Of a stretch of DNA of 64,000 bases, positions 17,912 through 25,443 are shown one piece after another. How positions within the stretch are numbered: position 1 is the first letter of the stretch; every line of letters starts with the position of its first letter. Location of the stretch: positions 1 through 64,000 of the forward strand of contig CAJJAO010000012.1 in the NCBI GenBank assembly GCA_905182265.1, in the 5' to 3' direction. The position numbers and the translations under genes are program-made. Source of the DNA: a gamma proteobacterium HTCC2207. Lineage in GTDB: Bacteria; Pseudomonadota; Gammaproteobacteria; Pseudomonadales; Porticoccaceae. The notes under the pieces were generated by a model that saw only the letters and a list, made by a program, of their open reading frames with translations, was not told where the DNA came from and searched no databases.

Positions 17912-18640
17912 CTAAAGAAAAATTGCGACCGGAATAGGCATTAATGGCGGCAGAAAAACAGCTGTCCAAATGCCATTTAATCCCATTCCTAATGTCGCAA
18001 AGGCACCACAGCGCGGGCTTTTATCGAAGGCTTTAGCTGTGCCGATGGCGTGGGCACTTATACCCAAAATCAGTCCCTGCCATCGCTCGTCAGTAATTTT
18101 CACCAGGTTAAAAACAGTTTGGGCGAACAGAATTCCGACAATACCGGTTAGCAGGACGACCATGACGATCAGGGTTACTAGGCCCCCTATCTGCTCCGTT
18201 ATGCCCACGGCAATGGGCGTTGTGACCGACTTTGCTGCCAATGAAAGTATTACTAGCTCCTCGGCATTTAGCAGGGCACCAATGGCGATAGCAGAGACTG
18301 TGGTGAAAAACCCTCCCACCAGAACGGTAATACCTATGGTCACTAAAAGCGGCGGGAGTTGACGCATCTGCTTAGACAGGGGCACAGCTAATGCTACCGT
18401 CGTAGGCCCCAGTAGCCAGTTGAGAATGCCATTGCCAGCATAGTATGTCTGAAAATCCATATCAATCAGATATAGCAGGCCCGCTACCAACGGGGTAGCA
18501 ACTAAGAGCGGGTGCAAAACAGGATTCCCCCCGCTGCGACTATAGGCCCAGGTGCCGATCATAAAGCCCACTAGAGAGAGGCCAATAACCCAGGAGCTAA
18601 GGCTAATTTGTTGCCACTGTAGAATCAAAAATTCCATCAC
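17912..18640 (-). CDS. lrgB: LrgB/CidB family membrane protein, 242 aa
   Basis: Polytopic inner-membrane protein of the LrgB family (about 7 hydrophobic segments), with the family-typical LLGPTTVALAVPLSKQ (about 80-95), SLAAKSVTTPIAVGI (about 133-147) and HAIGTAKAF near 204. LrgAB/CidAB pairs have been linked to holin-like control of lysis in Staphylococcus and, in other bacteria and plants, to export of pyruvate or glycolate. It overlaps the lrgA gene by four bases (ATGA). Confidence 0.9.
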   Translation of the reverse strand: MMEFLILQWQQISLSSWVIGLSLVGFMIGTWAYSRSGGNPVLHPLLVATPLVAGLLYLIDMDFQTYYAGNGILNWLLGPTTVALAVPLSKQMRQLPPLLVTIGITVLVGGFFTTVSAIAIGALLNAEELVILSLAAKSVTTPIAVGITEQIGGLVTLIVMVVLLTGIVGILFAQTVFNLVKITDERWQGLILGISAHAIGTAKAFDKSPRCGAFATLGMGLNGIWTAVFLPPLMPIPVAIFL

Positions 18641-19113
18641 TGATCCTTGGGCCGGTTTGCCGGGGACTTGAACCGCGGAGCCTTATAAAGCAGAAGCTTC
18701 ACTAGTAGCGCCAAAAATAAGATGCCGCCAACAGTGCTGAGTAGAATCGTTGAGAGTAGAGACGGAAACTGCTGATAAATCTGAGCGCTAAGAAAAAACG
18801 CCCCCACCGAGGGTGGAATAAACATCAGAGATAGGTTTTGAATTAGTAAGTTGCTAGTTTTGTCCAAGAATTCTAGGGGCCTGTCATAAACAGTCAAAAC
18901 CCCTAATAGCATCAGCATGCCTAGCAATGGGCCCGGTAGGCTAATGGTTAAGGCTTGAACGCCAAGCTCACCGAGATACTGAAAAACCAGTAAAATTAGC
19001 AGCGCTAGGCAAAGCTTTAAGCCTTGCGTAAGAATTGCACTATGCCCACGGCAGCGAACCCAACAAAGGTGACCATGACCCAGCCGGGCATGCTCAGGCC
19101 CAATAGCTGCCAC
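18637..19113 (-). CDS. lrgA: LrgA/CidA family membrane protein (start uncertain)
   Basis: Partner of LrgB with four hydrophobic segments and the family motif SLPGPLLGMLML (about residues 58-69), then FIPPSVG near 100. The only conventional start in frame is a GTG at 19113 that overlaps dsbB by 97 bases and adds about 27 residues (MAAIGPEHARLGHG) unlike any LrgA N-terminus. Normal homology begins near ILTQGLKLCLALL, where the only candidates are an ATT at 19035 or CTG codons. Either translation is coupled from dsbB with a rare start or a small change removed the original ATG. Confidence 0.82.
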   Translation of the reverse strand: MAAIGPEHARLGHGHLCWVRCRGHSAILTQGLKLCLALLILLVFQYLGELGVQALTISLPGPLLGMLMLLGVLTVYDRPLEFLDKTSNLLIQNLSLMFIPPSVGAFFLSAQIYQQFPSLLSTILLSTVGGILFLALLVKLLLYKAPRFKSPANRPKDQ

Positions 19114-19511
19114 TGTACTTCTGCGCAGTTGCCATCGCCCCGCAGCAGCATTGAGATGGCTTCAGCAACAGAAAAGCTATCGAACAAATAGTCCACTGGA
19201 ATACCGCAGGCGGGCACCTGATCTTCTGGAAGGCTCTGCAGCCACAGCTGTTTACCTGAAAAATAACTACCCAATAGCGCGGTTATAGTCGCAAGCCCAG
19301 CATAGATCCGCTGACCCTTAGGGGCAGGATTATGTAGCACTGCAATACCGCAGATTACCCCCACGGCAATCACAAATACACGCTGAGTCATACATAGATA
19401 GCAGGGTTCTAAACCAAGATGATTTTGAAAATAGGCGATAGCGACAATAATTAAACCTGCACTGGCTACTGCCTGGGCTAGATTTACAATTCGGTAACTG
19501 GGTAAAACCAC
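19017..19511 (-). CDS. dsbB: Disulfide bond formation protein B, 164 aa
   Basis: Inner-membrane quinone reductase that reoxidises DsbA. Four transmembrane helices are visible. The first periplasmic Cys pair is in CYLC (about residues 37-40), and the second pair is in PACG (about 101) and DGNCAE (about 127). Arg44 in TQRVF matches the quinone-linked Arg of the family. It is first of a run with lrgA and lrgB, with the stop inside the apparent lrgA frame. Confidence 0.94.
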   Translation of the reverse strand: MVLPSYRIVNLAQAVASAGLIIVAIAYFQNHLGLEPCYLCMTQRVFVIAVGVICGIAVLHNPAPKGQRIYAGLATITALLGSYFSGKQLWLQSLPEDQVPACGIPVDYLFDSFSVAEAISMLLRGDGNCAEVQWQLLGLSMPGWVMVTFVGFAAVGIVQFLRKA

Positions 19512-19601
19512 AACATACTCCTGAGTCTGTTCAATGTATTGCGCTAGTTAAAGCTATTAGCCAGATTAACAGCTAGCTCAATAGCTACATTAATCGCTAG
19601 A

Positions 19602-20198
19602 TTAATAGTGTAATTCAATTTCCTGCAAAGTGGTGCCCACAAATGCCTGTAGCCTAGGGTACAGCTGGTGAAACTCTTCAGTGATAGCAGCCCTATGGGG
19701 CGCGATAATGGGCAGTGCCTCTTGCAGTGCAACGGGACGCCGCAGACGTTCACCGATACGCTGTAAAATCATTGGCAAGTGGTCTGCTTGGGCATAGCCC
19801 TCGAGCCAGCCAATAGCGGGCGCATGCTGTAAAAAATGCTGAGCCCTTAGTGGTAAAACTGCTTGGTGGGTCCCCAGCTGGCGATAAAAATCCTGACAAA
19901 AATCGGCAAGTGGTTGCTGATGGTAATCATGCCAGCTTAAGGCCAGCAGATGATCGTAAAAAACATCGGCAACAATGCCTGCATAGCGACGCATTGGTGA
20001 TTCAAAGCGCTGTAAAAATAGGCGCATCTCTGGCTGCTGATCTACAAAGCTGTCCAGCTGGCGGTGTGCTTGGATGCCAGTTTCGATGCCCGGTGAGAAG
20101 TTGCCGACCAATGGGCCACGGACAAAATCACCTAGCAAACCACCCACCTGATGCTCTGGGTTATCCCCCGCAAGGGCAATATGGGCTAGGTAATTCAT
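19602..20198 (-). CDS. acpH: Acyl-carrier-protein phosphodiesterase (AcpH), 198 aa
   Basis: Removes the 4-phosphopantetheine arm from holo-ACP, part of the prosthetic-group turnover cycle. It is of the HD-like DUF479 family: the N-terminal MNYLAHIALA with the metal-binding His, GGLLGDFVRG with Asp, HRQLDSFVD and a central VADVFYDHLLA are all present. Length matches E. coli AcpH (193). It lies downstream of gshA with a 13-base gap. A degenerate AT-rich repeat abuts its stop (19545-19612). Confidence 0.9.
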   Translation of the reverse strand: MNYLAHIALAGDNPEHQVGGLLGDFVRGPLVGNFSPGIETGIQAHRQLDSFVDQQPEMRLFLQRFESPMRRYAGIVADVFYDHLLALSWHDYHQQPLADFCQDFYRQLGTHQAVLPLRAQHFLQHAPAIGWLEGYAQADHLPMILQRIGERLRRPVALQEALPIIAPHRAAITEEFHQLYPRLQAFVGTTLQEIELHY

Positions 20199-20211
20199 GA
20201 TTTACGCGGTG

Positions 20212-21777
20212 CTAGTAAGCGGCCAAAAACTCATCAAAGGATAAGCTGTCGCTCGCTTCTATCTCAGTTTGGCGTTCGATGGACTCTGCCGCTAGACGAG
20301 AATATTTGGCCATTGTTTCTGCGCTGGGGGGCTGGCTACAAAAATGATCTCGCTGCTCGCAAGCCTTACGCATCGCCATAGCGTAGTAGGTTTCGCCTCG
20401 GTCTGCCATTTCGCCCAACAGCACCGCGGCAGGCGTGGCTGCATCGTCTTTAAGGCGCTGGGCCATGGTTGCCAAGGCAGCGCTGTAATCCTGGCTCTGA
20501 TGGGCAGTATCAAGACGCTCTGCTACCGGCCCCATACTGTCGACTAGGGAGCTTCCCCAATCGCGCAGCGCGATATCTTCGCCGCTCTGTACCAACATAG
20601 TATTGGGATCACGGCCATGATAGACAGTGCGGTGGACGTTCTCTGGTATTTGGGCATATTCTTGATTATTAGTCTCTGGGCTGTCTTGTAGAAGGCAGAA
20701 CAACAAGAAGGTATCCAAGAAACGGATAGTCTCGGCATCAATGCCGCTGGGCACTAATGGGTTGAGATCCACACAGCGCACTTCAATATATTCAACACCG
20801 CGATCTTGTAGGGCATGAAGAGGCGTCTCTCCAGAGGCTGCAGTGCGCTTGGGCCGAATAGAGCTATAGAACTCGTTTTCAATCTGCAATAGCGCTGTAT
20901 TGAGTTGTTTATAATTGCCCTGATCATCTTTAAGACCAATTTCGTCATAGGCTGGGTAGGGCTGCTCCAGAGCTGAGCGCAATGTACTCACATATTGATC
21001 TAGATTGTTGTAGCAGACCACTAGGGAGCTCTGGGCATTACTTTGATAGCCGAGATCACCCATGCGCAAAGACGTCGCATAAGGTGTGTAGAGACTATGG
21101 TTGTCGTCAGCTACCTGTTCTAGCTGATGTTCACGATCCCGTACAAAGCTTTTACATACCGCCGGTGCCGCGCCAAGCAAGTAGAGCAATAACCAAGAAT
21201 AACGGCGAAAGTTACGGATCGTGGCGAAATAGCCATTAGTTTTATAATCTTGCAGAGAGCTCTTGTCACCGCTGGCCGATTGCAGCTCTAGCCACAGCTC
21301 GTCCGGTACCGAAAAGTTATAGTGAATGCCAGCAATAGTCTGCATTAATCGACCGTAGCGATTACCCAGGCCAACACGGTAGACCTGTTTCATTTTTCCG
21401 ACGTTGGAGCTGCCATATTTGCCTACAGGAATGCTGCTATCGTCACCCAGCTGGCACGGCATGCTACTGACCCATAGCAACTCATCGTCGATCTGCTGGT
21501 AAGTAAATCGGTGTATCTCGTCAAGCTCTTCCAGTACCCCGTCTATAGAGGCTGAGGGTGCAGTAATAAACTCTAGCAATGCTTCTGAATAGTCGGTGGT
21601 AATTGACGGGTGGGTTAGCGCCGAACCCAGTGCTAGGGGATGGGGAGTTTTGGCCAAACGTCCCGTTGGCTCAACCCGTAGGCTTTCTTTTTCGATGCCC
21701 CTAGTAATACCTGTAAGCAGAGAGTACTTATTGGGCCCTGCAAGAAGAGACAGCTTATTTAATAAGGGTAGGGACAA
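20212..21777 (-). CDS. gshA: Glutamate-cysteine ligase
   Basis: First enzyme of glutathione synthesis, ATP-dependent joining of Glu and Cys. Conserved stretches include GIEKESLRV, HPLALGSALTHPSITTDYSEALLEFIT, GIHYNFSVP and YIEVRCVDLNPLVPSGI. I choose the TTG at 21777 as start: it lies ten bases after the stop of the small upstream gene, a GAG precedes it, and it yields 521 residues like E. coli GshA (518). The open frame extends to 21891, but those residues (HYLPPPCKRATNHHQ) do not resemble GshA and overlap the small gene. gshB lies elsewhere in the window (47275-48225). Confidence 0.93.
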   Translation of the reverse strand: MSLPLLNKLSLLAGPNKYSLLTGITRGIEKESLRVEPTGRLAKTPHPLALGSALTHPSITTDYSEALLEFITAPSASIDGVLEELDEIHRFTYQQIDDELLWVSSMPCQLGDDSSIPVGKYGSSNVGKMKQVYRVGLGNRYGRLMQTIAGIHYNFSVPDELWLELQSASGDKSSLQDYKTNGYFATIRNFRRYSWLLLYLLGAAPAVCKSFVRDREHQLEQVADDNHSLYTPYATSLRMGDLGYQSNAQSSLVVCYNNLDQYVSTLRSALEQPYPAYDEIGLKDDQGNYKQLNTALLQIENEFYSSIRPKRTAASGETPLHALQDRGVEYIEVRCVDLNPLVPSGIDAETIRFLDTFLLFCLLQDSPETNNQEYAQIPENVHRTVYHGRDPNTMLVQSGEDIALRDWGSSLVDSMGPVAERLDTAHQSQDYSAALATMAQRLKDDAATPAAVLLGEMADRGETYYAMAMRKACEQRDHFCSQPPSAETMAKYSRLAAESIERQTEIEASDSLSFDEFLAAY

Positions 21778-21787
21778 TTTAGAATTC

Positions 21788-22057
21788 TCAGGCTGCGTTA
21801 GAACAATCAGACTTTGATGGTGATTCGTTGCTCGCTTGCAGGGCGGCGGTAAGTAATGGCCGGCCTTTTGCGTCTGCGTCACATTCAACAATACTAGCGC
21901 GAAGATTGATGTCTTTGGCGTTTAGCTCAATAAGCTGATTGAGGGCAGCATCTCGATGGGAGGTCCGATAAACTAAGTTGCGATCAGCCTCTGAACTCCA
22001 TTCCAAATCCTTGTTAAGAGTGCGTTGATCCTGTGTCTGAAGTATATAAATTTTCAT
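21788..22057 (-). CDS. Conserved-looking small protein upstream of gshA, 89 aa
   Basis: ATG at 22057 opens an 89-residue frame, beginning MKIYILQTQDQRTLNKDLEW and ending near DCSNAA. The first 70 residues have balanced, soluble-protein composition; the last 18 are Ser/Ala-rich. The frame also stays open upstream to 22375 but that part is antisense to the YajL-like gene and is rejected. The stop precedes the proposed gshA TTG by ten bases, so the two are likely co-transcribed. I do not recognise the family with certainty. Confidence 0.68.
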   Translation of the reverse strand: MKIYILQTQDQRTLNKDLEWSSEADRNLVYRTSHRDAALNQLIELNAKDINLRASIVECDADAKGRPLLTAALQASNESPSKSDCSNAA

Positions 22058-22132
22058 TCCAATCCCGTGACAGATCCATTGATTTCCGGCACAGTGTAAC
22101 CTATACCTATGATTGATAAAAAGGGAAATCAC

Positions 22133-22717
22133 ATGACAAAAACAGCTCTCATAGCCGTCGCCAATGGCACGGAAGAAATTGAAGCGGTCACCATAATTGA
22201 TGTTCTTCGTAGAGCCGGTGTCGAGGTCAAAATAGCCTCGATTACTGCCGCCCACGAGTTGCAAATTACGGGTGCCCATGGCATTAAACTGACCGCCGAT
22301 TGCAGTATTGACGACTGCGCTAATCTTGACTGGGATCTTATTGTTGTACCCGGTGGAATGCCGGGCGCTGAGCACTTGGCTGAGAGCCTGGTACTTGACG
22401 CGCTGCTGCGCTCTCAGGCGGCAAAGGGGAAATTATACGCAGCCATTTGCGCAGCTCCTGCCCTAGTTTTGGGAAGCAAAGGGTTGCTAAAGGACAAAAT
22501 TGCCACCGGCCATCCTATGTTCCAACAAAACCTCGAATCCAAAGAGCTCAATAGCGAGTCTCGTGTTGTGGTTGATGGTAACTGTATTACCAGTCAGGGT
22601 CCGGGGACATCATTGGACTTTGCCCTAGAGTTAGTCGAACAACTCTGTGGCGTGGTCAAGCGTGAAGAAGTTGGCTCACCTATGGTGCTGACTACCTCTG
22701 CCACAGCTTACTACTAA
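22133..22717 (+). CDS. yajL: DJ-1/PfpI family protein, YajL type
   Basis: Member of the DJ-1 superfamily, cytoplasmic proteins proposed to protect against oxidative and carbonyl stress. The pattern of YajL is clear: ALIAVANGTEEIEAVTIIDVLRRAG at the start with the conserved Glu, VVPGGMPGAEHL near 70, the nucleophile Cys in AAICAAPALVLGSKG near 107, and the late TSQGPGTSLDFALELVE. The ATG at 22133 has a GGGAAA-type ribosome site and gives 194 residues. An ATG at 22109 would add eight residues. It is divergent from the small gene and gshA. Confidence 0.9.
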   Translation: MTKTALIAVANGTEEIEAVTIIDVLRRAGVEVKIASITAAHELQITGAHGIKLTADCSIDDCANLDWDLIVVPGGMPGAEHLAESLVLDALLRSQAAKGKLYAAICAAPALVLGSKGLLKDKIATGHPMFQQNLESKELNSESRVVVDGNCITSQGPGTSLDFALELVEQLCGVVKREEVGSPMVLTTSATAYY

Positions 22718-22775
22718 CTTATAACCCGCCAGACCATCCACCAACCCATCTTCCAGCAACTAACCAATCAGCTGG

Positions 22776-24140
22776 CTACTGGGCATCTGCCCTAGATACC
22801 CAGCCAACAAAGCGCTTTGGAAATTCCGGCGCCAGATAAAAGATCAGCCCTAGAACAATCAGATTGGCGACCGCAATCACCAAGAAAAACTCCGGGATAG
22901 TCCAACCCAGCACACTCAAAAACAGTATGCCCAGTCCTGCGCCCGCCACCATATACAATGCATTAAAGATATTATTAACCGAGATAACGCGCGCCCGCTT
23001 CTCTGGCGCGGTGCGTTCCTGAATCATCGAATACAGTGGCACAATCAAAAACCCGCCAAACATGCCGATAAACATCAGGTCCAACATAATATGGCTACCC
23101 CCGCTCAGCTTTAAAAACTCCATGGGCAATACTGCCTCGGCCATCTGGTTAGCCACCTGATAACTAGTGGACGTAAAGTACAGGTCGATGGCAAAAAGAC
23201 TCAGACCAATGCCCCCAAGAGGTACTAGGCCGGGTTCAACATTACCATTAGAAAAACGATGGCACAGCAGCGAGCCCAAAGCGACGCCAACAATAAAGGC
23301 TCCTAGTAAGATAGAAATTAAAGTTGGATGGCCATTGAGTACAGTAACGGCAAAGTTGGGCACCTGAGTGAGAAAGCTGCCACCGTAAAGCCAAAACCAA
23401 GAGATGGCCATGATGCATAAAAAGACCGTAGGGTTCTCCCTGGCTAATCGGTAATTGCGGGCGGTAACTCGAAAGGGATTTAAGCTTAATTTATCACTCC
23501 CCGCAGACGGGTCTGCCGGGGCATCGGGGATTTGCCGGCTGCTCAACCAACCTATAATGGCAAAGCCAATGGCCAGCAGGCCTACATAGACAGGCCCTTG
23601 TTCAGCAGTCACCAGCCAGCCACCAACCAGAGTACCCGTCAAAATAGAGACAAAGGTCCCCATGCCGACCTGAGCATTGCCGGCTAACAATTCATTAGCA
23701 CTTAGGTGTTGGGGAATAATGGAATACTTAATCGGCCCAAAAAATGCAGACTGCACTCCGAGCAAAAACAAAATCCCCAGCATCCAATTCACATCACCAA
23801 GCCACAGAGCATAGCAGCCCGCGAGCATTAAAATTATTTCAGCAAACTTAATGCGCCTTATGAGCATGGCTTTGTCGTATCGATCAGCCAGCTGTCCGGC
23901 GGTAGTAGAAAACAAAAAATAGGGCAGAATAAAAAGCCCAGCCGCCAGGTTGGTTGTAAAATTAGTGCTGCTATCAGCTCCTGCAACCGCGCTGCTGACA
24001 ACAATGACTAATAGGGCATTCTTAAATAGGTTGTCATTGAGGGCCCCCAGAAATTGGGTAACAAAGAATGGCAGAAAACGCCGCTGACTAAAAAGATGAA
24101 ACAAACCTTTAGCCTCAGGCCTAGCGTTAGACTCTTCCAT
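22776..24140 (-). CDS. MFS transporter, LplT-like, 454 aa
   Basis: Major facilitator superfamily carrier with 12 hydrophobic segments. The N-terminus (FLPFFVTQFLGALNDNLFKNALL) and GQLADRYDKAMLIRRIKFAEI loop are those of LplT, the lysophospholipid flippase, and of the transporter half of Aas-type acyltransferase fusions. It ends after the transporter domain; no acyltransferase or ligase domain follows in this reading frame or nearby. Substrate is inferred only from similarity. Confidence 0.85.
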   Translation of the reverse strand: MEESNARPEAKGLFHLFSQRRFLPFFVTQFLGALNDNLFKNALLVIVVSSAVAGADSSTNFTTNLAAGLFILPYFLFSTTAGQLADRYDKAMLIRRIKFAEIILMLAGCYALWLGDVNWMLGILFLLGVQSAFFGPIKYSIIPQHLSANELLAGNAQVGMGTFVSILTGTLVGGWLVTAEQGPVYVGLLAIGFAIIGWLSSRQIPDAPADPSAGSDKLSLNPFRVTARNYRLARENPTVFLCIMAISWFWLYGGSFLTQVPNFAVTVLNGHPTLISILLGAFIVGVALGSLLCHRFSNGNVEPGLVPLGGIGLSLFAIDLYFTSTSYQVANQMAEAVLPMEFLKLSGGSHIMLDLMFIGMFGGFLIVPLYSMIQERTAPEKRARVISVNNIFNALYMVAGAGLGILFLSVLGWTIPEFFLVIAVANLIVLGLIFYLAPEFPKRFVGWVSRADAQ

Positions 24141-24172
24141 AGATCTACCCTTAATTTTTTAAGTTATTTTTA

Positions 24173-24568
24173 TTATTCTTTTGAAAGGTGAGCGAGAGAG
24201 CCCGCGTTTTTTTCCCAATTCTGCCCGTCAAACTTATCCACCACAATAGACTCGATATGCGTAGCATCCAAACAGCGCAGATTAACACTGCAACCATCAG
24301 GGTTAGACCTAGGTGTATAAAATGCTTTAACACCACAGTGCTTACAAAAGGTATGTTGGGCGAGGCCAGTATTAAACTGGTAGTTGGTAATCGCGTCGGC
24401 GCCGCTGAGTAATCGAAACTTAGACGCAGGCACAATCATTTGGTCGCCACCGCTGACCCAGCATATAGAACAGTTGCAGGCATGGGCGTGAAGGTTAGCA
24501 GGCGCGTCAATTTCAAACTTTATAGCACCGCAGTGGCAGCTGCCCTGATGGGTTTTTAACTCAGACAT
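24173..24568 (-). CDS. GFA / CENP-V domain protein, 131 aa
   Basis: Zinc-binding protein of the glutathione-dependent formaldehyde-activating (GFA) family. The seven-cysteine arrangement is seen: SCHCGAIKFE (CxC), HACNCSICWVSGG (CNCSIC) and TFCKHCGVKAFYTPRSNP (CKHC). Residues after 95 (DGCSVNLRCLD) match the usual NP-DGxxVNxRCLD pattern. In the enzyme subgroup it speeds formaldehyde conjugation to glutathione, but most members are uncharacterised. It lies 32 bases upstream of the MFS gene on the same strand. Confidence 0.9.
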   Translation of the reverse strand: MSELKTHQGSCHCGAIKFEIDAPANLHAHACNCSICWVSGGDQMIVPASKFRLLSGADAITNYQFNTGLAQHTFCKHCGVKAFYTPRSNPDGCSVNLRCLDATHIESIVVDKFDGQNWEKNAGSLAHLSKE

Positions 24569-24639
24569 ATTGGTTACCGGTGTTAGCTACTGTAATGATT
24601 GGTTACTAATTTACTCAATCATAACAGCAGACAGACAGA

Positions 24640-25248
24640 TTAGTCGCCGTTTAAACCGTAAGCCATCACGGTTGTTTTACGACTGCCATAGTCTCTTCGT
24701 TCGAGATCCAAATAGGTTTTTAATGTCACAAAGCCGGCTTTACGCATCATCCCCGCCGACGCTAGGTTTTCCTCATGGCGATCAATTAATAGCGCAGTTG
24801 TCTCCTTAGCACCAGCGATCATCCCAGCGCCAGCGGCCATATCAGCACCATCAGCCTCAGCCCCGCCAGCCACTATCTCAGCGTCAGCAGACGACTCCAT
24901 CAAAGGATTTTCTCGTTCAATAATTTTTATTAATAGTTGATTGCCGATACCTTGCCCAGCATGAGCTTTGTGTACCACCACCTCAGAAATATAGATCGCG
25001 GGTTGCTGGCCACCAGTGTATTGCAGGTAGCGGCTGGGAAGTGTGTCTGAATGATAGAAGATCGCGAACCCGAGCAACTCATTCTGCTCAACCGCCATTA
25101 GGGCCGATGCTTTGCCCTGAGCAATAAGGGCTAATTCTTCATCAACACCAGCGACAGGTAAATGATTCCATGGATTAGGCCCATGCTCAAATAGAAAGGT
25201 TTTAAGGTTATCTAACTCTGCTACAGATGCGTCCCGAAATTCGATCAT
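24640..25248 (-). CDS. GNAT family N-acetyltransferase with low-complexity insert
   Basis: Acetyl-CoA-dependent transferase of unknown substrate. From the ATG at 25248 (MIEFRDAS, with GGAG nine bases upstream) it has 202 residues. Motif A is seen in ISEVVVHKAHAGQGIGNQLL (about 93-112) with the acetyl-CoA-binding QGIGN, and a C-terminal ASAGMMRKAGFVTLKTYL segment. Between them, about residues 118-152 are Ala/Gly/Glu-rich and encoded by short imperfect repeats (24803-24900), an unusual expansion within the fold. The longer frame up to 25344 lacks support. Confidence 0.8.
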   Translation of the reverse strand: MIEFRDASVAELDNLKTFLFEHGPNPWNHLPVAGVDEELALIAQGKASALMAVEQNELLGFAIFYHSDTLPSRYLQYTGGQQPAIYISEVVVHKAHAGQGIGNQLLIKIIERENPLMESSADAEIVAGGAEADGADMAAGAGMIAGAKETTALLIDRHEENLASAGMMRKAGFVTLKTYLDLERRDYGSRKTTVMAYGLNGD

Positions 25249-25443
25249 CGCTGGTTCTCCGTTAGGGGCCAACATCATAATCAACTCAGCCCCTTTAGGG
25301 GAATCAAAAGTGCTACTTAAGGTGTTAGAGCATATAGCTCGCAAAAAGCAGCGCGAGCCATATGCTGTCTATTAGGCTTTCATTAAACGCCTTAATTAAA
25401 TAGCTTAACTAAATAGCTCAATTAAAGAACACAATTAAATCAC

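Noticed and set aside
21788..22375. 195-codon frame on the minus strand.
   Set aside because: Its upstream half is antisense to the well-supported YajL-like gene; only the part from the ATG at 22057 is credible.
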